Shown here: piece after piece, positions 12,701 through 24,300 of the stretch
Layout of the letters: the number at the start of each line of letters is the position of its first letter
Position numbering within the stretch: the stretch's first letter is position 1
Source: Asterochloris sp. CNOR1
Lineage: Eukaryota; Chlorophyta; Trebouxiophyceae; Trebouxiales; Trebouxiaceae
DNA: 64,000 nucleotides
Reading direction: 5' to 3'
Assembly: GCA_963969365.1 (NCBI GenBank)
Contig: OZ017747.1
Coordinates: forward strand, 1-64,000
Notes under the pieces: model-generated
What the model saw: the letters and a program-made list of their open reading frames with translations, nothing else
Database searches by the model: none
Told to the model about the DNA's origin: nothing
Made by a program: the position numbers and the translations under genes

Positions 12701-13891
12701 GTGAAGAGCCCCCTTGGCCAGGGGGGCCCCTCCCTGGCGCTGCTGGACGGGAACAGCGCTGCCGCCGACATGGAGGAGGACAAGAGTGAGGATCAGCGGA
12801 GGCGCCTTCTGGAGGGCAATCAGGTGGGCTCCTGGCCTGCGCTGGCGCTCTGCTGGCTGGCATGTATGGCTGCTCTGGGCAGGGCTGGAGACTGTCTCAG
12901 ATTTCTAACGTATGCGCCGTACGGTGCTGCTGATGGGCGCCGAAGAAAGAGAGGGCCTGCAGAGGCGTCTTCTGAACAGGAACCAGATGGCGGGGGTGGC
13001 TGCATTGTGAGTGGCAAAATGTGCGTGTGCGTATTGTGGCAGGAGCTGAGCAGAAAGGGGCATTCTGAACCCAGTTGATGGATCAGGTAAATCACCAGGC
13101 TGGAGTGCTTTCTTAGAGAGCTGTGGTTTGGCTGCCTACACGGAGGACAGCGACACTGTGCATGACGCTGTTGCTTCTGCCTGCAGGCCTCCGATGCATC
13201 AGAGCAGGCAGAGATGGAGCAGCAGCAGGGAGCCGGCCGGCAGGGGCAGCACCAGCGCCCACGCATTTTGCACAGCTCCAGTGGCCTCCATGTCCCGCCC
13301 TGGGGTGCCACCAACGGGTTCGCCGATCCTGCCGGCCTCGACTCTGCCACTGCTGGGGGCGGCGCCACAGCCGGCCACAACGCTGGCATCGAGCTGTCAG
13401 AGGGGGCTGCGCAGCGCCTGCGGGCCCTTCCCCTGCCGCACAGAGCAGCTGCTGCCACCCCCGCCGCCCATCTGCCGCCACAGCTGCAGCCAGAGTTGCA
13501 CCCGCAGCATGAGCAGCCCGCGCAGCTGCTCACAGGCAACGGCGAGGCGCCCCTGCACCCCCTGCCAGGCAGGATGCTGCCGCCGCGCAGCGGCGGCAGC
13601 AGCGCTGTGCCCGGACGCGGGGGCGGGTCGCAGCAAATGACACCTGCCCCCAGCTTAGGCGACCTGTGGGGGCTGGCAGATACGCAGCAGCCCAGGGCAA
13701 GCAGCCAAGGTGACATGCGACGGCCGCTAGCATCGCCCTTCGCACCCTTCATGCAGGGCTCTGGGCAAGGGGCCGCTGCCAGCGCTGGTGTGGCTGCAGA
13801 GCCAGATGTGCAGCAGAGTGCGGGGATGCAGGGGGACCCTCTCAGAGGCCCCTTAGACCGGCAGACAAGCTCGGTTTCAGGTGCAGTCTAG
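6727..13891 (+). CDS. NHX: Vacuolar-type Na+(K+)/H+ exchanger (NHX1-like)
   Basis: Cation/proton antiporter of the CPA1 NHX family, expected in the vacuolar or endosomal membrane, exchanging lumenal H+ for cytosolic Na+ or K+. Thirteen exons: 6727-6862, 6968-7025, 7161-7266, 7445-7476, 7613-7787, 8184-8339, 8709-8864, 9392-9631, 10497-10645, 11236-11423, 11895-11998, 12647-12823, 13187-13891; 793 residues in phase. Diagnostic segments: TYLLPPIILYAGLSVKKKQFF (amiloride-binding region, slightly altered), GAIFAATDSVAVLQVL, SLVFGEGVINDATAV with the transport Asn-Asp pair, AGDWLGLSGIVALF, EGAIFIYVGMD, YAGLMRGAIAVAL. These follow plant vacuolar NHX order, not the NHX5/6 branch. After about residue 500 comes a roughly 290-residue tail rich in Gln, Gly, Ala and Pro, much longer than in plant NHX1 (about 540 residues in all). 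Exon 2 (a short first membrane segment) is the least certain. Confidence 0.9.
9711..9860 (+). repeat. Decayed copies of the NHX exon 8 end inside intron 8
   Basis: The real exon 8 end and donor (about 9578-9641) read GCCATCTTCATCTATGTAGG ... AAGTGGCAGGTAGG. In intron 8 a truncated copy appears at 9711-9755 (GCAGCCATCTTCATCTAGGT then CCTCAAGTGGCTG). Two further short echoes of the junction follow at about 9821 (TAAAGTGGCAAGTGG) and 9849 (CAGTGGCAGGTGGG). They are non-coding and carry donor-like GT dinucleotides. Confidence 0.75.
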
Positions 13892-14705
13892 ATATGCATG
13901 ACAACTCAGCCCCATTCAGACTCAGCTCTGCATGAGCTGCTCACCGCAGAGCATCTACTGCTTTACCTTAGACATTAAGTTTGTGCTTCATGGCCCTGAG
14001 TGCACCCTATTCATGTATCACACCTATGCTTCATGACAGCAATTTTCCGAGTATGGGGTTTGCTGTCATGCAGGTGTGGGCAAGTGGTGGCAGCAATTTG
14101 ACAGCAAGTACATGCAGCCCGTCTTTGGGGGTCCAGCTGCAAGTGGCGTGCAAGAAGTCATGGCCACAGCAGCTCCAGTGCTGGACCCCAGTGCACCGCA
14201 GCCCTTTTCTCAACATGTTCAGCACCCACCTCAGTGACGCACACATAAGAGAACACTTTGCACAACAAGTCAGTCATGTTTGTTTGATTATTGCTTGTCC
14301 CATGCATAAGGTCACTGCCTCTTGCTGGCATCCGGCATGCAGCTTGCTTCTAGCAGTTGCCCATGTATTTTCTCAAGACACTGCATATGTGTCCCCAGAA
14401 GTGCCCTGTGCTTGCCAGGCCACTAGCAGCAATTCTGCAATCCTGGTTGTAAAACTCTGCAAGGCACATCAGTGTTCAGGTGGCACCAGGTCTGGCAAGG
14501 AGCTGTAAGAGCTCGCTGGCAGCAGCGACAGGAAAGAAGAGTTACAGACGGCTTAGTTGAAGTATACACACTGGAATTCAGCACACGCAAAGCTCTAGCA
14601 GCGTGGCACCAAGGCTGCTCTCGGCCAAGACTTTATGGCAGACTAGCAATGGCTTGCTATGCCAGCCTGGGGTCCAGTGATGAGCATGAGGCATCGTTAT
14701 GGCAT
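13795..14705 (+). repeat. Duplicated block A: NHX 3' end plus flank (source copy)
   Basis: The last ~100 bp of NHX coding sequence and the following ~800 bp recur in the same orientation at 20285-21200. Shared strings include GTGCAGCAGAGTGCGGGG, TGGCCACAGCAGCTCCAGTG and CTGTGCTTGCCA. The non-coding part of this block (13892-14705) otherwise shows no gene. Confidence 0.85.
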
Positions 14706-14719
14706 TGAGGTTTAACCGC

Positions 14720-16245
14720 TTGCCTCTGGCAAGTAGCAGCTTCAGCACCACTAGCCACATCGCTGAAAGCGGCATCGCGCAGAGCTTCTGCGTACAGGGA
14801 GCGCATGAAGTCGCTGGCCCTGCGAGACCTTCTACCAACCGAGGGCGCAGGACGTCGCTGGCGGTGGCTCTGCGCGTGAGATCCAGCAGGTGGGGGCGCA
14901 GGTAGTCGCTGTCGGGCTCAGCCTCCATATGACTGGAGTCTGCAATGTTGATGAAAGAGTGGCTCTCAGGAGTGATGAACCAACGTTGGAATGTCACGTG
15001 GCAGACCAGTTCCAGTGCCTCTCTCTGCACATCACTGCTCATGCCCGTCGCCAGCAGCAACAAAGCTGGCTGCACCATGTAATATTATAATCAAAATATT
15101 ATAATGGAGCAAGTCCAGCATGCTCTGGACCTGAGTTGCCACACCGCCTGTGGCCTCTCAGCCCCATTGCTTTGAAGAAAAAACCCCAAGAAGGCGTCCC
15201 CATAGAGGCGCAGAGGTCACTCATCAGTGACTGCCTGCCCATTGGCTGCATGCATGGGCCTGCAAAGCAGCAAATCTGTACTTTGTACTTTCCAGCCCCC
15301 GTGGGCTGCAGCTTCTGTTGCAGAACTGAACACCTCCAGTAGTGCAGCGGATCCAGCCAGGTCCAGATTCATGCCAGCGGCCCTCTGCAGCTTGACGTTG
15401 GTGGCATGCGTTGCCGTTAGTTGCACCTGACTGCTGTGCCTTAGTGTGCAATGCTGAATCGCCGGCGCGTGGCACTGTCACTGCAGTAAGGTGACTGCAA
15501 GTGCCGCTTCAATTGCTTGGCATGTTGCCGTCTTGTGACAGTGCTAGGCAGGCTCTTGGGTCCATGCTTGGTGTGCAGAGCACCCCTGGCGACGCAGCAG
15601 CGGTGCCTGTCACAGCCAGTGTGGCTGCAGTTCAGGGGCGTGTAGACTGCTCTGGCAGTGGGGCAGGATGTGAGGGGCAGTCCACACAGTGCTGAGGCAC
15701 ACTGCTTGCAGGCAAACTGCATGGAGCAGGCACCCTCAGAGCAGGCCAATGCACGTATGCAAGCTGGTGCAGGCTCGGCGCACCTTGCAGGAACATCAGA
15801 CGGCACCTGCCAGCGGATAGAGCAGTGCACATGAGCAAACACCCACATCGTACCCCTGAGCACAAATCCAAGGCATCAAAGGGCTCAGGGTAGCGCACCA
15901 GTCGGCAGCTGGCAGCACATCTAGCAGGGTCGTACAGCAGTGCACGTGACGAGGCACCCACAGGTCACCATACAGATGCAGGTCAACAAGAGATCAGCGT
16001 ACCTTGCTGGTGGCTGTGCTGCCGTCAGTGTCCTCCTGTGGAGTAGAGTTCTCAGTGTGGCTTGCACTAGTGGTTGCAGAGCTACCCCACGTGGTGGCTC
16101 CTGGCACAGCCTGTGCGCCAACGCTCTGAGCAGCTGCGTGTGGTGCCTGGCTGCGGGGTGCAGGCGGGCTGGTTGGCTGTGTGGCACCAGGGACATTGAT
16201 AGCCTCTGAGGCAGCCTCAGTCATGTCGTTCATGCCAGCAGTCCT
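14720..16245 (-). pseudogene. Truncated copy (B') of the middle of the 1,778-aa protein gene
   Basis: On the minus strand this region matches the exons and introns at 24.7-26.4 kb of the large gene at 21.3-33.1 kb. Shared elements are the end of its long exon 7 (AHTEKS/TATSK-like residues, then a canonical GTACGC donor where the intact gene has GTTCGC), the exon 8 equivalent near 15.3 kb, the CATCAACATTGCAG acceptor with DSS..AEP of exon 9 near 14.94 kb, and an SD.MRSL-like exon 10 start near 14.8 kb. All later exons are missing and the frames are interrupted, so it is a relic fragment with no promoter end. Confidence 0.78.
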
Positions 16246-16870
16246 TCCTCGCCGCTGCAAATCTACTGCTGACTTTGCAGTGCCTAGCCATGAAGGGCTC
16301 AGAGTGCCAGTCCAGGTGGGGAACGTCCTGCTGATCCCTAGCTTTGGCGGCGTTGACACACCTGCAAGAGCACTCACGAAGTGAATGAAATGGGGCTCCC
16401 ATCCTTGCGCCATTGACGAGGCTGACACATGCAATTGCCTGACCCAGCACTTGCTCGTCCGTTGACATGCCTGTGTTCGCCGTGCCAGCAGAAAGGACTC
16501 AGAGATGATTCCAGCTGTCACGATCGCAAACGCGGCAAACAAGGTAGGGTGTCAGATAGCATCAGCAGGCAGGGAGCCAGATCCAGGGCAGCCAAAGAAG
16601 GGCAGGGCACATTGTTGTATTGAGGACAGACCTGGACACATCAGCCTGAGGAACGCATTAATTAATGCAAAGCAGGGGTTCCTGTCCTCAGCAACTGCCT
16701 GGGGGCCCCATCTGGCCAAATGACCACGAGCCTCACACATGTGACAACCCAGGCTGGGCCAGGTTGGCAGCCATTCCCTGACTGCATCTGCTCCAACTGA
16801 GACCTTCGAGTGGCCGCTGTTGCAGCAATCTTGGAGCCCAATGTCTGCTGTTTGCTGGCAGCACGGGTCC
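16246..16870 (-). pseudogene. Fragment (D') of the ankyrin-like gene and its upstream flank
   Basis: Minus-strand sequence at 16246-16470 matches the N-terminal part of the repeat gene at 19.06-19.88 kb (CRCVNAAKARD here, CRCSKAAKAGD there). The match continues into the upstream flank (16.5-16.8 kb against about 19.9-20.2 kb, e.g. TCAGAT.GCATCAGCA). None of the 27-residue repeats themselves are retained. It abuts B' directly at about 16245, which marks a rearrangement breakpoint. Confidence 0.65.
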
Positions 16871-16899
16871 ACCTCAGCACAGCCTCCATGTGCAGCTTC

Positions 16900-19030
16900 A
16901 AAGCACTCAGTATTGCTGTCTCCAAATCTTATCAGCAGTCAATAGGCAGGCAGCAGGTTGTCGTTGGCACCATCCAGCCGCAAGCAGGGGGCCCCATGCG
17001 GGATGCATGCTCGTTCAGCTGTGGTATTTTTGCAGAAGGGTCTTTATGTCCCTACTCAGGTGGCAAACCAAAAATGGCCTGCAGCCAAGAACGTATTGGC
17101 CCTGCAGCAACTTTCGTGCTGACATAGCATCAGCTTCATGAGGCCATTACTTGCTGCATTTGATGCTGCCCAGAGGCAGGGCTGCAACATGCATATCTCT
17201 CAGGCTGCAGCGTCTCTGACAGCACAAACATGGTCCCCGTGGCCCTGCTGCATCTGTCAGCAGCCCAATCAGATGTGCACTACATACCCCTCTAGAAGCG
17301 CCTGGGAATGCAGTCCAACCAGAGCGGCAGCGTCAGGGTTGGCAGCAGCCACCAGGTGCTGGAGTGCACCAGCCTGGATGCCACAGATGAGTTGTATGTA
17401 CCCTGCATGGCTGTCACTGCAGTCATAACATTTTGACAAAGACATCTGAAGGTGGCATTCATGTCCCACCGCGTCCCGGGGCCTCATATGAGGCCGGCTC
17501 CTGCAAAAGCTCCTCATCTGTGTGCCAGTCTGGCATGGCCTATGTTGCCACAGATGAGAGAGCGAGGCTGTGGCTGCAAATCGCAGAGTGAGGCTGTGGC
17601 TGCAAATTGCAGTGCCGCACAGCCCACCAACACGAGATTGCCCCTCAGCAGGTGCCGGCGTGCATTCAGGTGTGAGAAGTGACGCTAGAGCAGGCTGTAA
17701 CAGTAAGGGCTAGATCTCTGACATGTACCCGCGGGTCTTCTTGGCAGCGCAAGATGCAGTCATCTGGTGGGGTGCCAATTGTCCGTGGCATCCAGCAGTC
17801 TTGTGATTCTGCATTCAGAGTGTGATTGTTTGCGATTTTGTATAAGCCAGGCTGGCACTGCCTGGTGTGCCGTCTTCTTGGCCATCAATTGAAAAGAGCT
17901 TGCACAAGCAGGGCAACCACAACTGCTGTGGCCGTCTTGTGAGCTTGGGTTCTTTGGTGCAGGCACAAGGGCGACCCACCATCAAATTGAGCTGCCGCCT
18001 CAGCAGGAGTCATTGGACGGCTCAGTGCGGGCAACCACGCTCTGGCAGCACAAGATCAGGCCGACAGTCATTGCACAAGCTCAGGCCAGACTCAGTGTGT
18101 TGGCAACTGCCTGGTTGGAGGGTGTGGCGGTGCAGCAGTGGCAACACCAGCTGCGATTTAGAGAGCTATGCTGGTTGTAGCAAAGTGCAGGGGTCCGGTG
18201 GTGACACAGCTAGACCTGCAGTTGTGGGTCAGTGGCAGCTGTGTATGCTTTACGAGCTGCAAGAAGCGACCTGGGAACTGGAACGCCCCTGGCATTCTGC
18301 AGCAGCTTCCCCGTATCTGGATCCAGGCCAGCCACAAGCACCAAAAGTCACTATGCAGGAGTTAGATTGCGTCCACAGCCTGTGCTCTGGCGCTCTGGCA
18401 GCTTGTGCTGGAGGGCCAGGAGGTCTTTGGTCAGCAGATGGACCCAGGGCAGCTACAGCTCACGCTGCAGCTGGTGAGGACTTTGCAGATTGCGACGGCC
18501 ACTGCACTGCATTTCAATTCCAGGCAAGAAGTGTTTTCAGGTGCTGTGGTACATGGTTGTGAAATGATGCAAGCATTGCTGCCTGCAGTGGCCTGTAAGA
18601 CACAATTTGTCCTTGAGATTTGCAGGAGCTATCTTCAAGAGCTTTTCAATGTTTTGCATGCAATTTGTTGTACAATGTCCTTCAATTCTGTTGACATAGC
18701 CAAAACCTGTTTTGCTGTAGTCCTTTGCAAGTCTGCTCAAGCAACAACAGCTCTAGGTCAATGCCAGAGTCACAATGGTCAGCACAACTTTGTGGGGTGT
18801 CCTGACAGGCAGAGCTGCTCTGAGTGAGAGAAATGCATATGTCATCTGTGTTGCAGCGGCACGAGCCTGAGCAAGGCGGCTGGCACTCAAGGGTGCGTGC
18901 TGTTGCCGAAGGAACACCAGCACCCTGGGGCGGACGTTGTGCCTCTCCAACACAGATGACCCATGTGACCACCAAGGGCAGGGAGGCTGCTGTTGACGAG
19001 ACCACCTCAAAATTTCAAGATGATTACGGA
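16900..19030 (+). pseudogene. Decayed copy (C') of the gene at the right window edge
   Basis: The plus strand matches 62.6-64.0 kb: GCAGCGTCAGGGTTGGCAGC, GCATCAGCTTCATG.GGCC, TGGCAACTGCCTGGT and CAGTGGCAACACCAGCTGC are shared in order. A recognisable coding block at about 17.99-18.16 kb reads ESLDGSVRATTLWQHK, against ETLDGCGQALTLWQHK in the source. The block corresponding to AVLHLAAAHPDGHYVPLQKH carries an in-frame stop at about 17.29 kb, so this copy is a pseudogene. It extends beyond what is visible of the source gene and, at 18.36-18.48 kb, keeps LVLEGQEVFGQQMDPGQLQL, probably the sequence that follows the window's right edge in the intact gene. Confidence 0.75.
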
Positions 19031-19058
19031 TAGCTGCCCCACGATTCGTGAAGCTATC

Positions 19059-19875
19059 TCATGGGCAGCCATGTTGGCGCAGCCACTTTAGAATGCTGAG
19101 GTTGTTACTTTTAGCAGCTGCACTGCAGGCTCCTGGACTCCACTGACAGCCATGCTGGTGGGCAGACTGCAGCACTGCCATGTGGCCACCTCTGGCTGCA
19201 GCCTCGCACGTGCTTGCGCTCCAGGCACAGCCGTTCTGGTGGGCATACTGCAGCACTGCCAGGTGGCCCCCGTAGGCTGCAGACTCGCACGTGCTCGAGC
19301 TCCAGGCACAGCCGTTCTGGTGGGCATATTGCAGCACTGCCAGGTGGCCCCCTTGTGCTGCAGCCTTGCATGTCCTTTCGCTCCAGGCACAGCCATTCTG
19401 GTGGGCATACTGCAGCACTGCCAGGTGGCCTCCTTCGGCTGCAGCCTCGCACATACTTGCGCTCCAGGCACAGCCATTTCTGGTGGGCATACTGCAGCAC
19501 TGCCAGGTGGCCTCCTTCGGCGGCAGCTGCACAAGTGTTGCCATCCCATTGGCAGCCCTGCTCCTGTGCCCACTGCTGCACAGCCAAGTGGCCTCCTGCT
19601 GCTGCCCCTTCGCATGTGTGTTGGCCTAGAGGAATGTCCTGCTGGCGCAACCACTGCAGCACCTCCAGCTGGCCTCCTCTGGCTGCGGAGAAGCAAGTCT
19701 GCTCACGCAGAAGTTCATCATCAAAATGGTGAGCCCTTGACTGCAGGAACTGCAGATCCCCAGCTTTGGCGGCTTTTGAGCACCTGCAGGCGAAATCCTG
19801 AAGTAAGTTGGAATCCGGTCCCAATTCTGAGGTACTGACAAGGCTACACATGCAACGGCCTGACACAGCACTCAC
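19059..19875 (-). pseudogene. Short-repeat ankyrin-like gene, one frameshift
   Basis: The minus-strand ORF from 19875 opens with a Cys/Ala-rich segment (KAAKAGDLQFLQSRAHHFDD). It then runs through about eight tandem 27-residue (81-bp) units of the form AAAxGGHLAVLQYAHQNGC, ending LKWLRQHGCP at a TGA (19061-19059). This is the short ankyrin-like repeat family abundant in amoebae, algae and large-virus genomes, usually a protein-binding scaffold. One extra T at about 19477-19479 makes one unit 82 bp instead of 81 and shifts the frame in mid-array; everything before and after stays open. That could be a recent lesion, a sequencing error or a polymorphism. Its upstream part is partly copied at 16.25-16.87 kb. 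Confidence 0.72.
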
Positions 19876-20284
19876 TCATTCACTGTCTGGTACCTCAGGT
19901 ATGCTGGCATGTGAGCTGCAGGATGCAGGTCGCAGGAGGCTCCTATGATAACCCCTGAGCCAGCAACAACAAATCAGTCGTACTTGCCGCTTTCATTTTG
20001 AAAAGGCTGGGGCAAGAATGGTAAGGTATCAGATCGCATCAGCAAAAGTTGTGAGCGGGGGTAGCAGCCCTGGACTCCCCAACAAACCAGAGATGAAGCA
20101 CCGCATCACACCGGCGTCATCAAACAGCAAGCTGCTGATTGGGAATTGCAGTCAGGTTCCCCCTGGCTCTGGCCTGCCACTGCTGCTTACTACTGTGGCT
20201 TACGCTGCTCAATCAGACTGTTGCAGTGGAGGCACTGCCTGAATCAGCTCGGATTGCATGATGGAAGCTAGCCAGGGAGCTGCA

Positions 20285-21200
20285 GAGCCAGTGTGCAGCA
20301 GAGTGCGGGGATGCAGGGGGAGACCCTCTCAGAGGACCCTTAGACCGACAGACGAGCTCAGTCTCAGGTGCAGCCTAGACAGTTCAACCCGAGAAAGACT
20401 CAGCCCTGCCTGAGCCGCTCACTGCAGAGAACCTATTGCTGCATCTGAGACAACTTGCTTGTGCTACATGACAGCAATTCTATGAGTATGGGGCTGGCTG
20501 CAGTGCAGGCGCGGGCAAGTGGTGGCAGCAATTGGACAGCAATGTACATGCGCCTGCAAGCTGCGTGCAAGAGATTATGGCCACAGCAGCTCCAGTGCTG
20601 GATCCTTGTACCCTGCAGCCTCTGTCTCACATCGCGTGCATATAGTCAGCACCCACCTCTATACCGCACCCATAAGAGAACGCTTTGCGTGTTCAGATTC
20701 TGTCACAGAGTGGCCTGCCTCTGATAGGCGTGCTTCAGGTCTGCCCTGCCTCAAGTCTAGGACCACAAGTCACTTCAAGTTTGATATTGCTCGCCCTACT
20801 GTTGAGGTTACTGCCTTATGCTGGCATTTAGCGTGCAGCTTGCTTCCAGCATTTGCCCATGTATTGTCTCAATACAATGCAACAAAATGCTTGTCCCCAG
20901 AACTGCCCTGTGCTTGCCAAGCCACCAGCAGCAATCCTGGTTGTACAATATTTACAAAGCGCAATATTGTTTAGGTGTGGGCACCAGGTCTGGCAAGGAG
21001 TTGTAAAAGCTTGCTGACAGCAACAAAAGAAAAGGGGACTACAGGCAGCTTGTCAAAGTGTACACACACAAACTCTTTAACACACGCAAGCACTTTAGCA
21101 GCATGGCCAGCAGAGTGGCTTTCGGCCGACGCTACAATTGCAGATTGGCTATAACACCGGCATGGGGTACAATCTTGAGCCTGAGGCATTAGCATGGCAA
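20285..21200 (+). pseudogene. Duplicated block A': NHX 3'-end fragment and flank
   Basis: Direct copy of 13795-14705. The NHX coding remnant at 20285-20385 is out of frame relative to the original because of small indels. The downstream flank matches through TGGCCACAGCAGCTCCAGTG and the ACACACGCAAGC region up to about 21200, just before the 3' end of the large minus-strand gene. No independent gene is visible. Confidence 0.82.
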
Positions 21201-21332
21201 CAATTTTGGTGCAGGGGCTGGTTTCGCCAGTTGGGCTAGAATGTCTAATGCCATGTGGGGGAGGAAAGAAAGCATGATGCTGTTCTCAGGCAAAGATGAG
21301 TGAGGAGCAACGAATTGGAGTGTCAGGCGACA

Positions 21333-24300
21333 TCAGTCTGACAGGTCAGACAGGTCTACGCACTGGTCCACATTTGGAGCAATGACCAGCCTCTCCAGCT
21401 GAGTCTGGGCAGCTGCCAAGTCAGCCATGTTGCCAGCTTGAACCTGTAACACAGGGTGCCAGCGTCTGAGCCAGCCACAGCAAGTTAAGGAAGACAAGCC
21501 TGTAGCGTATATTTCAACATGCTCGTGAACAGGAGCTAGTCAGTCACAGCGATACAGGCCCGACAGCACCTGAAACCTGAAAACATTGCCATGAGACTGA
21601 GAACCACCTGGAGCAGCTGAGGCCCGGTGCCAGCAGCGCTGCTTGTCGACGGCAGGTCGCCGCTCCGGTCCTGCAGGGTCAGGGAGACCTTGCCGTTCCA
21701 TTCCCCCACAAAGCTTGCCAGGAAGCTGCTTCCAGTCACCTGCATGATTGCAGGGCAGACGCACATCAGGTGGCTGCACCCTACACATTCAAGGGCCAGG
21801 CACATGATGGCTGGTGGCAGATTGGGAGCCCTGCACAACCACAGGGCCGGCATGGGTTGGCTGCAGGCAGTTTTTGCACCTTGCACAGTTGCGGACCAGG
21901 CACAAGTCATGACTACAGGCCAGTGATTGCCCTCTGCACAGTTGCAGGGCAGGCGCATATCAGCTGGAGGTAAGTGGCTGCACTCTGCGCAGTTGCAGGG
22001 CAGGCACATGTCGGCTGAAGGCAAGTGGTTGCACCCTTCAAATTTGCAGCGGAGGTAGGTGCGGGCTGGAGGCAGGTTCATGTGTGCCGCACGACTGCAG
22101 GGCAGGCTGAAGGAGGCTGGGAGTAGGCTATTCAGGAGGCTGACATCCCAGCAGCCTCGTAAGACTGTTATCACATCAGCTACAACGTACAAGCTGTCAG
22201 CAGAAGTGTAAGAGGCAAGTCATCCTGCAGCCTGTTGGTGAAGCAGGCCCTTCGAAGCCCCCCAGCAGGGCAGGGCACAGGCTGAGACAGTGAGACTGGG
22301 GTCTGCCCACCGAGAGCAGTGCAGTCAGGCATCAGTCTGTATGAGGCATGGCTTCTCACCCGCTCCCGCACAGCAGGGTCTGCCGCAGACAGGTCCACAG
22401 TGGTGACATAGGCGTCTGTGCCATCCATGCGCTGCTTCTTGGTGGGGCTCTCCTCATGTGAACTGGAGGCAGCAGACGCCGCCCGCTTGGTCCTGAACAT
22501 GAAGAAAAAGCACGCTCAGGTAGGCAAGCCCCGACTCGACTGTCTGCAGAGATGAGGTAGCCAGTACAGCTTGCAGCAGCTGGCAACTTGGGCCGCTTGC
22601 TGCACCAGCAAAGACGCAGCTTGGGGGACCCAGCAGGGAGGTCAAAGGTCCTGTGTGGACATGCAGGTGCATCCGCAGACTGGACGCATGGCTGGTGCAC
22701 AGGCCAGCCTCTGTGCTGCCGCTATCCAACAGTCCTACGCTGTGGCGAGGGCTTCTTGGCTCTTTGCCCATGCAATTCGTCTACAATGACGCATAGTAAT
22801 AGGCAGAAAAGCCAAGACTGCATTCTGCAAAGATGCCTGCGACCATTGCCTGGCCAAGGGCATAGGTCGGCAGGGCTGGCGCCCTACTGCAATATAATTC
22901 TTCAAACAACATGCGATGGATGGGAAACAGAGACATCTCGCGGCGGCGGGGGAGGGGAGGGGGGGCCCATCAACATACCGCTCGGCTATGAGCCAGCTAA
23001 TAGAAGATCTCTGCTCGATGTGGCTGTAAGCGGCAACCAAAAGCACAGGCTGATGCAAAGACTGGTCCAGAATCCAAGGGAGGGAGGTGGAGACCAGGGG
23101 GCTGTCCAGGCCCCTGGCACTGCCAGGCTTGTTGCATGGAAAGGTGTGCAGCCAGCAAGGGGGGAGTCACCTGGTGAAGCTCTGGAAGGCGCTTACTCCA
23201 ATGCTGATGGCGGCTTGCTTGATCCCCTGGGCTGCGGCCACCACACCTGCAACATGATCAGCTGGAACATGACCTGTCGAGTCTGGCATCTACATATCAA
23301 GTGTGCAGTCACTCATCGACACCTGGAGCAGCAGTGTGGCACAAAGCATCACCGCAACCTTCCCCTGGGCGCAGCATCAATGCATGAGGGCTCTCCAGCA
23401 GAGTTGAGACCTACATGATGTGTGGTTCAGCAGGGTCATGAGCTGCAGGAGGTGACATCAGAAAACACCACCGCAATTGCACAGGGGAGGTTGAGGCGCC
23501 CTCTGCAGCTGTGGCACACTAGTACCAGCAACGACAGGCCTGCTGCCCCGCAGGTGTCTCAACTATCTCATCTAGGCGGCTGGAGACAGGGCTGACGCAG
23601 GGCCTTGCCGGGCGGCGCCCAGGAGCTGCGCCGGTGCGGCTTGCCCTAACCCCTGCAGCCGACCCTGCGTAGCTTACGGCTGAACCCAGAGCTCTCCCCG
23701 CATGGTTCAGGGTGTAAGGTCTAGGGAGTAGGTCTGGGCAAACAGCTGACACGCACCTGATGCAGGGCCGCGCCCCAGGCGGCGCCCATGGTGGCGCGCC
23801 CAAGACCCGTGCCGATGCGGCTTGCCACACCCCCTGCGGCCGCCCCTGCGCAGCTTCTGACTGCACCCGGAGCTTTCCGCGCGGTGCCCCCGGCGCCTGC
23901 AGCCGCCGGCGGCCCTCCTGTGGCTGCCCCCGCTGCTCCAGCTGCTGTCAGAACCCGAGTCAGAGGTGCTGGTGAGCGAATCAGTGGTGACAGCCTTTGG
24001 CGGCGCGGGCTGCTCGTCGCTCCCTGCGGGGCACATGGAACTGATTCAGAGTAGTCAGCAGTGGCATTGCCTCAGTAGACCAGTAACAGGACGCAGCTGG
24101 ACGCTTTCTGTGACATTGCTGTACAGGGGAGGCAACAGAAGCATGGCTTGTACAATGCAGAGTGCTTTCAGCACTTTGGGGCATGCTGGGCTGACCAGAT
24201 TCTGCGAGTAAGATTGGAGTGCAGTGCTTTGAGCGGGGCGCAGTTCGTAGCATTGGGCCATAGCTCCACATTGGGACAAAATCCGACACTTGTGGCTTGA

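Noticed and set aside
19152-19838. Long plus-strand repetitive ORFs across the ankyrin-like array
   Set aside because: Antisense to the minus-strand repeat, which has the recognisable GGHLAVLQYAHQNGC consensus.
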